Assembly (NCBI GenBank): GCA_016844625.1
Contig: JAERMN010000329.1
Coordinates: forward strand, 1 to 6,196
From: Deltaproteobacteria bacterium
GTDB lineage: Bacteria; Desulfobacterota; Binatia; UBA9968
DNA: 6,196 nt
Direction: 5' to 3'
Shown here: positions 1-6,058 of the stretch, one piece after another
How positions within the stretch are numbered: the stretch's first letter is position 1
Layout of the letters: each line of letters begins with the position of its first letter
The notes under the pieces: model-generated
What the model was told of the DNA's origin: nothing
Databases searched by the model: none
Seen by the model: only the letters and a program-made list of their open reading frames with translations
Made by a program: the position numbers and the translations under genes

Positions 1-1
1 C

Positions 2-40
2 CTTCGCGAACTTTGCGCTCTTTGCGGCTAAAAAATCCGA
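2..40 (+). repeat. CTTTGYG 9-base-period intergenic repeat, copy A
   Basis: Three consecutive 9-base units (CTTCGCGAA, CTTTGCGCT, CTTTGCGGC) followed by an A-rich stretch ending ATCCGA. It aligns over almost its full length with copy B at 73-110; most differences are C in this copy against T in the other (GCG against GTG). It lies downstream of the broken hydrolase gene, in non-coding DNA, and may extend left of the window. I recall similar accACAAAGAGCACAAAGG-type repeats between genes in many environmental genomes, but no function is known to me. Confidence 0.6.
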
Positions 41-72
41 ATTACAAAAGGAGCGGCCATTGCCGCCGCTTA

Positions 73-110
73 CTTTGTGACCTTTGTGCTCTTTGTGGTA
101 AATGATCCGA
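73..110 (+). repeat. CTTTGYG 9-base-period intergenic repeat, copy B
   Basis: Units CTTTGTGAC, CTTTGTGCT and CTTTGTGG, then TAAATGATCCGA. This is the GTG version of copy A at 2-40, with one single-base gap and mostly C/T substitutions between them. The two are direct repeats separated by about 32 bases that include AAAGGAGCGGCC. No open frame of note covers the pair. Confidence 0.6.
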
Positions 111-117
111 AAATCCT

Positions 118-141
118 GGGCGCAGCATGCTGCGCCCCTAC
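118..141 (-). repeat. GTAG-headed palindrome (REP-like element 1)
   Basis: On the minus strand the element reads GTAG, then GGGCGCAG, CATG and CTGCGCCC: an 8-base stem around a 4-base loop, or a perfect 20-base palindrome if the loop is counted. The same plan (GTAG, stem starting GGGC, short loop) occurs twice at 2397-2456. A GTAG tetranucleotide at the foot of an imperfect hairpin is the known signature of REP sequences mobilised by RAYT (TnpA-REP) proteins. It begins 10 bases after the stop codon of the hydrolase gene, so it could also stabilise or end that transcript, although no T-run follows. Confidence 0.6.
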
Positions 142-150
142 TGCCTTCTT

Positions 151-1146
151 CTAATCCAACCACATGAGCTTCGCCGGATTGTCCTTCAGCATCAACTTCA
201 CTTCTTCCGGCTTGATGCCAAAGCCGAGCAGTGCGCGCAGGAACACGCGCATGCCGTCGATAGCGTCCATGTGCAGCACCTGGCCAAAGTCGCTGCCGAT
301 GATGCAGCGATCGGGACCGATTTCTTTGATCGTGCGGATGGTCTCCATCGGGTCGGCGACCGGCTGGTACAAACTCGGGATCATCGGCTGGCAATAGGTG
401 CCGACGTAGACGCCGAGATCGCGCAACTGCTTCATTTCGTCGAGCAGCAATTTATTGAGTTCAAGCAGTGGATGATCCAGCGTCGCGCGCACGCCGATCT
501 CTTTCGCCAACTTGGCCAACGGCAGCAATTCTTCGAAGTCGGTATGGCCGAAACCGATGCCGACTTTTTTCTCGGCGGCCATTTCCATGATCTGTTTCAC
601 TTCGGGCAATACCTTGCCGTCTTCGCTGCATAAGCGCACTCCTTCATGATCCGGGTGGCCGGCGCTGCGCCAAAAACCGTAAGAGGTGAATGACGGAAAC
701 CAAATCATTTTGAAATTGGGATACTGCAGCCCGACGCGGACATAGTCGGGGCGCATGCCGAAACACATGCCGACGCCGCCGTACACTTCGACGCGGTGTC
801 ATGTCATCGATATGGCGCTGGGTCAGATAGGCTGACGTGGCGCTGATGTTCCAGTGATCTTTGAAGGCGATGGCGCGCATGCCGCACTTGGACGCCTCGA
901 TGGCGATCTGAATCATATCTTGCGAGCGATGCACGAAATCCGGATAAGCGTGAATATGACAATCGATGGCGCCGTCGAGCAACTCGTTCTCGATGCCCGG
1001 ATAGATCTTCAACATCTCCGGGTTGTCCTTGAGCATCTGATAAAAATAATCCTTGTGGCGTTAAGCTCGCGCGCCCGCGCCACGGTCAATGTACGTCCCA
1101 ACATCAACTCTTCGGCGGCCTTCCCATCTGCGGCAAAATCACACAT
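151..1146 (-). pseudogene. DUF6282-like amidohydrolase-type protein, broken by two single-base frameshifts
   Basis: The protein can be reconstructed at about 331 residues only by correcting two indels. Segment 1 (1146-1061) begins at an ATG 4 bases after AGGAGG and encodes about 28 residues. One base is missing at about 1060/1061, where the frame changes so that ...AREL-N/K joins RHKDYFYQML. Segment 2 (1060-800) carries D62-C-H-I-H66, a metal-site motif of the amidohydrolase type, and FKDHW near residue 97. One extra base at about 799 then shifts the frame to HRVEVYGG. Segment 3 (798-154) carries GFGHTDF (H201), DHPLLELN (H225) and GSDFGQ (D286), ending LMWLD. These spaced His/Asp motifs suggest a TIM-barrel metal-dependent hydrolase; the DUF6282 name is from memory. 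The two shifts cancel in frame, but the middle segment is the conserved one, so they do not rescue each other. Coding similarity runs intact through all three segments, so the damage is recent or is an assembly error. The substrate is unknown. Confidence 0.8.
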
Positions 1147-1150
1147 TTCC

Positions 1151-1156
1151 CCTCCT
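1151..1156 (-). promoter_or_regulatory. Strong ribosome binding site of the broken hydrolase gene
   Basis: AGGAGG on the minus strand, 4 bases (GGAA) before the ATG at 1146-1144. It matters because it fixes the true start upstream of the first frameshift: the more obvious ATG at 1036 lies inside the conserved region and has no comparable site. Confidence 0.7.
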
Positions 1157-1166
1157 CATGTCGGGC

Positions 1167-1315
1167 AAGTAAAAAGTAAAAAGGCAAAAGTTAAAAGTTC
1201 GGATCGCCCTTGTCCAACTTTGCTCTTTACTTCCCCTCCCCGTGTTCGTATTCAGTTTTCCGAATTTTTTTACTTTTTACTTTTTACTTTTACCCTTTTC
1301 CTTTTGCCTTTTTCC
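1167..1315. repeat. Low-complexity inverted arrays of GTAAAAA / TTTTTAC units
   Basis: The left arm (1167-1199) holds two GTAAAAA-type units, then GGCAAAAG and TTAAAAG. The right arm (1265-1315) holds about three TTTTTAC units, then ACCC, TTTTCC, TTTTGCC and TTTTTCC. A 16-base stretch at 1167-1182 is the exact reverse complement of 1267-1282, and again of 1274-1289, so the arms can pair in more than one register. The roughly 65 bases between them are of ordinary composition. The region separates the LLM gene from the hydrolase gene and so holds the 3' end of one transcript and the leader of the next. A weak promoter-like pair (TTGGAC at 1212-1217, TTAACT at 1189-1194, 17-base spacer) lies inside, but I would not rely on it. 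Confidence 0.6.
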
Positions 1316-1321
1316 TTCGTC

Positions 1322-2269
1322 TTACGCGCGCCCCCACGCCTCGAAAAATCGCCGCGCGTCGTCCACCACCGGCTCGGTCACCGGCACATAGGGAATTACC
1401 ATGCGCGTCACGCCGGCTTCTTCGAAGGCTTTCATTTTTTCTTTGATCTCGCGCACGTCGCTCGCCGGGACCACCGGCAGCTTGTCCATATACTCATCCG
1501 TCAGCGCGCCCATGGCGGCTTTGAAGCCGCCTTTTTGAAACGCTTCGTGAATCGCGCTTACTTCTTTGTCGAAGCCCATGCCGCGCAACATGTCGCTATA
1601 GTGATCGGCGATGTTGTAGAACGTCAGCACTTGGCGCAGCTTAGCGCGCGCGGCGTTTTTGTCGGGATTGAGCGACACGCGCGACTTGGCGATGATCTCG
1701 ATCTTGCTCGGATCGCGGCCGGCTTCGATGGCGCCCTCGCGCACCCGCGCGGCGATTCCAACCAGCTTGGTCATCTGCGGTCCGAGACCGGCGAGGTAGA
1801 CGGGCAAGTCGGGATGATTGGGCTTCCAAGAAAGTTGAAAACGCTTGCCAGTGTTGTAAATCTCGCCTTGGTATTCGACGCGCTCACCGGCGGCCACCTT
1901 ACGCACGATGTCGATATATTCCCGCGCGCGCTTGAGCGGCCGGTCGAACACGCCGCCATGCCAACCAGCGATCGCCTTGTTGGCGACGCCGAGACCGAGC
2001 AGCAAACGGCCGCCGGATAAATCTTGCAGCGTCGCGGACTGAATGCCGAGCGTCACCGGGCTGCGGCCATAAATATGGTAGATCGCCGTGCCGAGCTTGA
2101 TCTTCTTAGTCCGGCTCGCCACTGCCGAGAGCATCACGAACGGATCAGTGCTGTTCGACTCGCCTTTCCAGAACGCGCCGAAACCGACCTGCTCGGCCAA
2201 CTCGATGAGCTCCGGCACATCGGCAGCGGGATAATGCGCCGCGGAATTAATCTCAACGTCAAAAATCAT
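1322..2269 (-). CDS. LLM class (luciferase-like) flavin-dependent oxidoreductase, with a probable internal deletion
   Basis: A 315-residue member of the bacterial luciferase-like monooxygenase superfamily: TIM-barrel enzymes that use F420 or FMN to oxidise or reduce small organic molecules. The family signs are the N-terminal strand MIFDVEI, ELAEQVGFGAFW (24-34), SRTKKIKLGTAI (52-63), HIYGRSPVTLG (65-75), the LSGGRLLLGLGVA block (84-96) and PVYLAGLGPQMTKLVG (156-171). After that block most relatives have about 20-25 more residues (an ADG-x-L strand and a helix) before the VREGA-x-x-AGRDP motif. Here IAAR (172-175) runs straight into VREGA, an in-frame loss at about 1745-1751. The start at 2269 is supported by AAGGGGA about 6 bases upstream and by a promoter at 2318-2346. 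The substrate cannot be told. The gene lies alone between two repeat-bearing gaps. The missing segment could weaken cofactor binding or folding, so activity is uncertain although the frame is open. Confidence 0.92.
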   Translation of the reverse strand: MIFDVEINSAAHYPAADVPELIELAEQVGFGAFWKGESNSTDPFVMLSAVASRTKKIKLGTAIYHIYGRSPVTLGIQSATLQDLSGGRLLLGLGVANKAIAGWHGGVFDRPLKRAREYIDIVRKVAAGERVEYQGEIYNTGKRFQLSWKPNHPDLPVYLAGLGPQMTKLVGIAARVREGAIEAGRDPSKIEIIAKSRVSLNPDKNAARAKLRQVLTFYNIADHYSDMLRGMGFDKEVSAIHEAFQKGGFKAAMGALTDEYMDKLPVVPASDVREIKEKMKAFEEAGVTRMVIPYVPVTEPVVDDARRFFEAWGRA

Positions 2270-2317
2270 GTTGCGTCCCCTTCTGCTCTTTGAACCTTGA
2301 ACGATCGAGGTTGCCGT

Positions 2318-2346
2318 AAATTATCGATAGGTGTCAGCCAAGTCAA
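2318..2346 (-). promoter_or_regulatory. Sigma70-like promoter of the LLM oxidoreductase gene
   Basis: On the minus strand, TTGACT (2346-2341) is followed by exactly 17 bases and then TAATTT (2323-2318). A start near 2311 would give a leader of about 40 bases ahead of the ATG at 2269. An overlapping GATAAT (2325-2320) would serve as the -10 box with a 15-base spacer. Both boxes lie in non-coding DNA in the right orientation, which implies that the LLM gene is transcribed separately from the protease-FHA pair upstream. Confidence 0.55.
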
Positions 2347-2356
2347 ACCGCGCCGT

Positions 2357-2484
2357 CAGATGGTGCTGGCCCAATATAATTTCAACGATGCCTCGTGTAG
2401 GGGCAGACCCCTGCGTCTGCCCTCTCGGACGGGCGACCACGGCGGGTCGCCCCTACCAATTTTGTAAGATTGAAGCACCATCAG
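2357..2484. repeat. Imperfect outer inverted repeat enclosing the REP pair
   Basis: GATGGTGCT at 2359-2367 is repeated in inverse orientation as AGCACCATC at 2474-2482. Moving inwards, further matched bases (CAAT-x-T-x-A on both sides) precede the GTAG/CTAC ends. The whole 128-base block is therefore roughly symmetrical about the REP pair. It may be a larger mobile unit carrying the hairpins, or a chance arrangement; there are no obvious target-site duplications. Confidence 0.4.
2397..2456. repeat. Paired REP-like hairpins in inverted orientation (BIME-like)
   Basis: Hairpin 1 on the plus strand is GTAG, then GGGCAGAC (2401-2408), a 6-base loop and GTCTGCCC (2415-2422). After the 8-base spacer TCTCGGAC, hairpin 2 is GGGCGACC (2431-2438), a 6-base loop and GGTCGCCC (2445-2452), closed by CTAC (2453-2456), so on the minus strand it too begins GTAG. 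Both have perfect 8-base stems, 6-base loops and a GTAGGGGC head, with different stem interiors. Two inverted REPs around a short linker is the layout of enterobacterial BIMEs. The element lies between the stop of the FHA gene and the LLM promoter, where it could block 3' decay or readthrough. Confidence 0.7.
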
Positions 2485-2503
2485 ATTCGCCGAGGGCGAT
2501 CGG

Positions 2504-3481
2504 CTAGGGCTGCGCTGCCTTGGCTTTTTGCGCCAGGCGATCCAGGTCTCTCTTGAGCTTCTGGCTGGCGTCAATGAATAGATCCGCCGAAATCGCCGGA
2601 AGCAGCGCCGCGTCGATCGGCTTTAACACGCCGGTGTATTCCATGACGGTCGAAAACTTGCTGCGCGCCGCGAAGTACGAGATCGTATTCATCCCGACCA
2701 CGGCGATGCTAACCGCCAACGCCGCCCACAGCCGCGAGCGTGTTCGCAAGAACGACGCGAAACCAAGATGACCATAAACCAAGCCGGCAAGGACGAGACC
2801 ATATCCCACAAGCCCTGCGAGCCAGAGCATGGGAATCGCCGGAAAGAAAAATTCCAGCCACTCAGACATGACTCCAAAGAGGCTGGTCGCCACTAGCGCG
2901 GCGGCCGCGATCGTCACATGCGGCGCAAAGTAAAAGCGGCTGACGATGATCCGGCTAGCCAGGGACCAGAGTCCGGCCCAGCCGAGCATGGTGGCGATGA
3001 TCGGTAGCGGCTCACTGATGATGTTGATCGCCTTGACGCGCTCGACGCTCGACAAAAATGACTCCAAGCAAAGAAGCACCAGCACACCCACCCCAGCGCC
3101 GACGGCGGCATAGGGCGACACTAAGGGCGAAACTTTTCCGATCCCTTCGACTGCCGTCGGCGCGAACGGATGATCGATGCTGCAATATCTGAGCAACGTA
3201 TGGCCGATGCGGAATTGGCTGCCGGAATGGATTTCCAACTCTTTCACCCGCGCGCCTTCGGCACCGTTCCGCAAGCCATTCACACTATCTAAATCCCGCG
3301 CGATCAGATGCCCCTGTGGGTCCGGCGCGATGGTTAAATGCATCGGACAAACATAAGGGTCGCTGACAATCACTTGATTCGTATAGGCGCGGCCGATGTT
3401 GAGGGGAAACGATTCGACCGCATTGCGCTCGATCACGTTGCCCTTGCCGTCGAGGATTTCGATATAGCCTAACGGCGCCAC
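2504..3481 (-). CDS. FHA-domain integral membrane protein
   Basis: A 325-residue protein with a cytoplasmic forkhead-associated domain followed by a membrane region. The FHA domain spans about residues 26-100: G30-R31, the VSDPYVCPMH block with H48, DLDSVNG (63-69) and a closing strand SGSQFRIGHTLLRY. FHA domains bind phosphothreonine peptides; the usual Ser three residues before the conserved His is Cys45 here. Five hydrophobic segments follow, at about 119-140, 159-180, 186-206, 212-238 and 251-271. With FHA inside, the last 50 residues, including a charged helix at 306-322, should lie outside the membrane. Translation starts at GTG (3481), 8 bases after a GGAG located inside the end of the protease gene, and the two genes overlap by 13 bases, so they are probably coupled. 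I do not recognise a named family for the membrane part. A sensor or scaffold that links phospho-signalling to the envelope protease is inference. Confidence 0.9.
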   Translation of the reverse strand: MAPLGYIEILDGKGNVIERNAVESFPLNIGRAYTNQVIVSDPYVCPMHLTIAPDPQGHLIARDLDSVNGLRNGAEGARVKELEIHSGSQFRIGHTLLRYCSIDHPFAPTAVEGIGKVSPLVSPYAAVGAGVGVLVLLCLESFLSSVERVKAINIISEPLPIIATMLGWAGLWSLASRIIVSRFYFAPHVTIAAAALVATSLFGVMSEWLEFFFPAIPMLWLAGLVGYGLVLAGLVYGHLGFASFLRTRSRLWAALAVSIAVVGMNTISYFAARSKFSTVMEYTGVLKPIDAALLPAISADLFIDASQKLKRDLDRLAQKAKAAQP

Positions 3482-4761
3482 TTGATATTCTCCATGTAGC
3501 GCCGGCTAACATTTTGGACGTTGTCGAAGCTTACGCCCGACAGACTGAGGGTCGAAACCAAGCCGGCGTTGCGCGCACCGATCGTCGCCGCCTTAAACAC
3601 GGCGTCATACAAACCCGGCAGCTTGAGATACTGGCGCGCGCATAAGACCGCTTTGAGCTTGCCCTTGGCCGCGTTGACATTGCGCGTCTGACAGCGAAAC
3701 GGCGTGACTTCCTCTTCGTTGCCAAACATCACCGCGTTTCCCGCTTGGAACTGCGCCGAGTAAAGCGTGAAGAAGCGCAGCGGGTTGAGTTCCTCAGTCG
3801 ATAATAGTTGATGAAAGAAGCGGACGATCCCGGAAGACTGCTCGCTCGACACGAAGATATAATCGTCCGTCGAGCAATCATGGCTCACGGAAACATAGGG
3901 CAGTTCTTTACGCCGCACGGCGTCAGCCCAGCAACGAAAAAACTCGGCCGGCTTGGTCGGCAAATCATAAGGACCCAATTCCACTCTCGGCGTGTTCGGG
4001 CCAAACATGCCGTCAAGGTAGCGCGTCTGATTGGCGTGAATTTGGCGGCCCACTTCGGCAAGGAAACTCGCCGCGGCGGGATTCGCTGTGCTCGCCGTCT
4101 TTTCAAGCAAAGCCATGGCGCGCTCCGCCGGCACTAGAAAACTGATTTGATTGCCTTCGGTGGCGACGTTGACACCGACAACTTTGCCGGCTTGGGTCAA
4201 CGTCGGACCGCCGCTCATGCCGGGATTAAGCGAACCGGTGAAATGAACTTTGGGATAAAGCGTATGCTTGAGCAAGCCGTTGTGCGTGCCCTCGACGATG
4301 GTCAAACCGAGATCGCGCGGATGGCCGAGCGAGTAGAGCCGCGTCCCCTGCTCCACCGCCTTCGACTCAAGGCTGAGAAATCCTTTGGGCTGGCGCTCGG
4401 TGCGGAGCACCGCCAGATCGTACACGACATCGACGCCGAGCACGCTAGCCGCGCTCGTCTGTCCGGCAACGTCGGTGAGCTCGATGCGATAACGATCCGG
4501 CGAGTGAACTAATTTAGAGATCACATGGTAGTTAGTGACGATCCGGCCAAGTTTGTCGGCAAAAAAGCCCGTGCCGATCGACGCCTTGGCCGCCGAGCCG
4601 GTCTCGACGACTTCGATCTTCACCACGTGCTCGGAGTATTGCTTGAAAATTTCCGGCGTCGTCGCCCGCGCCGGTTGTGCCCGGACCGAATTCCGCACTG
4701 GCACTAGCGTCAAGAAGAGAATCAGCGCCGCGCTGAAATAGCTGTAATAGATTGGTTTCAT
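3469..4761 (-). CDS. Secreted trypsin-like serine protease (S1C type) with an unknown C-terminal domain
   Basis: A 430-residue protein. Residues 1-29 are a signal peptide (a short start, then the hydrophobic run AALILFLTLVPV, then an Ala-containing cleavage area near RAQPA), so it acts in the periplasm or outside, or stays anchored. The trypsin fold spans about 36-220 with a complete triad: H79 in TNYHVI, D115 in VYDLAVL and S183 in NPGMSGGP. This is the DegP/HtrA-like layout, but no PDZ domain follows. Instead there are about 200 residues I do not recognise, with only four cysteines (C277, C296, C357, C374), spaced so that two disulphides are plausible. No clear ribosome binding site precedes the ATG at 4761; the signal peptide supports that start. 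The gene lies 38 bases after the CoA-transferase stop and overlaps the FHA gene, so all three could share a message. Envelope protein quality control or regulated proteolysis is the likely role; the substrate is unknown. Confidence 0.92.
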   Translation of the reverse strand: MKPIYYSYFSAALILFLTLVPVRNSVRAQPARATTPEIFKQYSEHVVKIEVVETGSAAKASIGTGFFADKLGRIVTNYHVISKLVHSPDRYRIELTDVAGQTSAASVLGVDVVYDLAVLRTERQPKGFLSLESKAVEQGTRLYSLGHPRDLGLTIVEGTHNGLLKHTLYPKVHFTGSLNPGMSGGPTLTQAGKVVGVNVATEGNQISFLVPAERAMALLEKTASTANPAAASFLAEVGRQIHANQTRYLDGMFGPNTPRVELGPYDLPTKPAEFFRCWADAVRRKELPYVSVSHDCSTDDYIFVSSEQSSGIVRFFHQLLSTEELNPLRFFTLYSAQFQAGNAVMFGNEEEVTPFRCQTRNVNAAKGKLKAVLCARQYLKLPGLYDAVFKAATIGARNAGLVSTLSLSGVSFDNVQNVSRRYMENIKWRR

Positions 4762-4799
4762 CTTGTGGCCAACGATTGTTTCGCGCCAGCGAGTGGAAA

Positions 4800-5993
4800 T
4801 TATCGCGCGCTCTGGGTGACGCCCTGCGATTGCAAAGCGTTTATATCTTCGCTGCGATAGCCCAATTCATTGAGGACTTTGCTGCTGTGTTCACCGACGA
4901 GCGGCGGTGGCGTGGATTTTTCTTTGACGAGATGGTCGAAGCGCACCGGCCCGCCGACGAACTTGAGCTTACCCGCCTTCGGATGTGCCAATTCTTCCGT
5001 CAAACCGAGATGCTTTATCTGCGGGTCGTCGAGCACTTCGGCGACGTTGTAAAGCGGCACCGCTGGGACATCGTTAGCTTCGAGAATCTTTAACCACGCA
5101 TCGCGCGTCTTGGTTTTGAATGTCGGCGCCAGCGTTTGTTCCAGCGCTTGGTAATGCTGCCGGCGCGCGTCTCTGGTCTTGAACCGTTCATCGGCGGCGA
5201 TGTCCATGCGCTCGACCGCTTTCAAAAGCGCGAGCCAAAACTTTTCTGGAACGGAGCAATGAATCGCCAACGGCTTGCCGTCTTGGCAAACCAGCGCGAA
5301 CGCATGCGCGTTCTTCACCCGCGCCATGCGGTTCGGCACATTACCCGTGCGCAGATAACCCGCGGCGGTCTCGCCGATAAAAGACAACGTCGCTTGCAAA
5401 AGTGAAGTTTCCACGCGGCAACCGACGCCGGTATTGGCCCGCGCCAAGAGCGCGCCGAGAATGCCGTATGCTGCGGAAAGTCCGGTAACGTAATCCGACA
5501 CCGCCATGCCCATTACTTTCGGATCGTTCGGATCGCTGAGCAAACTTAAAAGCCCACTCATCGCCTGGCCCAAAGTATCGAAACCGGGTTTCTCAGCGTA
5601 AGGCCCGCTCTGCCCGAAAGCCGATATCGAACAGTAAATAAGCTTTGGATTGACGGCGCGCAGCGCATCGTAGCCGATGCCAAGCCGCTCCGCGGTCCCC
5701 GGCCTAAAATTCTCCACGAACACATCGGCCTTCTTCACTAGCTCTAAACAAATTTCTTTGCCCTTCGGCGCTTTCAAATCGAGCACCAAACTCTCTTTGT
5801 TGCGATTCAGATGGGCAAAGTTGAAACTGTAAACCGGGTCCGGCGCGAAGTAACGATAAGGATCGCCGTCTGGCGCCGACTCGATCTTAATCACCCGCGC
5901 GCCAAGGTCCGCAAGCAACGCCGTGGCATACGGCCCCGTGACGAACGTCGCGCACTCAATGACGGTGGTGTTGTCGATAATTTTGACCGGCAT
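4800..5993 (-). CDS. Family III CoA-transferase (CaiB/BaiF type)
   Basis: A full-length, 397-residue cytoplasmic enzyme of the CaiB/BaiF (formyl-CoA transferase) family, which moves coenzyme A between carboxylic acids through an aspartyl-CoA intermediate. Visible signs are the N-terminal Rossmann-like half with ATALLADLGARVIKIE (23-38), the LNRNKESLVLDLK block (62-74), VENFRPGTAERLG (93-105), SISAFGQSGPY (122-132) and the AVSDYVTGLSAAYG segment, where D167 is the expected nucleophile (close to Asp169 of the best-studied members). The C-terminal half carries VPAVPLYNVAEVLDDPQ and ends in a typical short tail. These enzymes form interlocked dimers. The start at 5993 has GGAAAG about 6 bases upstream. 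The sequence does not reveal the acid used; neighbours suggest organic-acid or xenobiotic catabolism only loosely. Nothing is truncated or odd. Confidence 0.95.
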   Translation of the reverse strand: MPVKIIDNTTVIECATFVTGPYATALLADLGARVIKIESAPDGDPYRYFAPDPVYSFNFAHLNRNKESLVLDLKAPKGKEICLELVKKADVFVENFRPGTAERLGIGYDALRAVNPKLIYCSISAFGQSGPYAEKPGFDTLGQAMSGLLSLLSDPNDPKVMGMAVSDYVTGLSAAYGILGALLARANTGVGCRVETSLLQATLSFIGETAAGYLRTGNVPNRMARVKNAHAFALVCQDGKPLAIHCSVPEKFWLALLKAVERMDIAADERFKTRDARRQHYQALEQTLAPTFKTKTRDAWLKILEANDVPAVPLYNVAEVLDDPQIKHLGLTEELAHPKAGKLKFVGGPVRFDHLVKEKSTPPPLVGEHSSKVLNELGYRSEDINALQSQGVTQSAR

Positions 5994-6035
5994 GAAATTC
6001 TTTCCGCGCTAATCTTTCATGGATCATGGCGCCTT

Positions 6036-6058
6036 GCAACGCAGAGAGCGCAAAAGAG
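6036..6058 (-). repeat. CTTTGYG-type repeat, degenerate third copy
   Basis: The minus strand contains TTTGCGCTCTCTGCGT, which matches 14 of 16 bases of the core of copy A (plus strand 12-27). It is inverted relative to copies A and B and lies in the leader region of the CoA-transferase gene, so the gene block 151-5993 is flanked by members of this repeat on both sides. Confidence 0.45.

Noticed and set aside
127..633. A 168-codon open frame on the plus strand that begins inside the first REP-like palindrome
   Set aside because: It is antisense to the conserved C-terminal part of the hydrolase and shows no family motif.
154..1036. Echo of MLKDNP near the N-terminal part and the C-terminus of the hydrolase
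   Set aside because: The six-residue match is isolated with no further similarity around it, so it is probably chance rather than an internal duplication.
780..1070. Programmed ribosomal frameshifting as the reason for the two breaks in the hydrolase gene
   Set aside because: The first site (CTT AAC G) would need A-site re-pairing on TAA, and the second (ATG A CAC) has no slippery run or stimulatory hairpin. Two opposite shifts in one gene are better explained by indels.
1147..1321. A rho-independent terminator formed by the heptamer arms
   Set aside because: The pairing is almost all A-T over a loop of about 80 bases, so it lacks the compact GC stem a terminator needs.
854..2020. A 388-codon open frame on the plus strand
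   Set aside because: It runs antisense to the LLM and hydrolase genes and crosses the low-complexity gap. Its translation has no recognisable motif, while the minus-strand frames match known families.
2356..2574. A 72-codon minus-strand open frame spanning the REP pair
   Set aside because: It begins inside the FHA gene in another frame and translates hairpin DNA, giving a composition typical of repeat translation.
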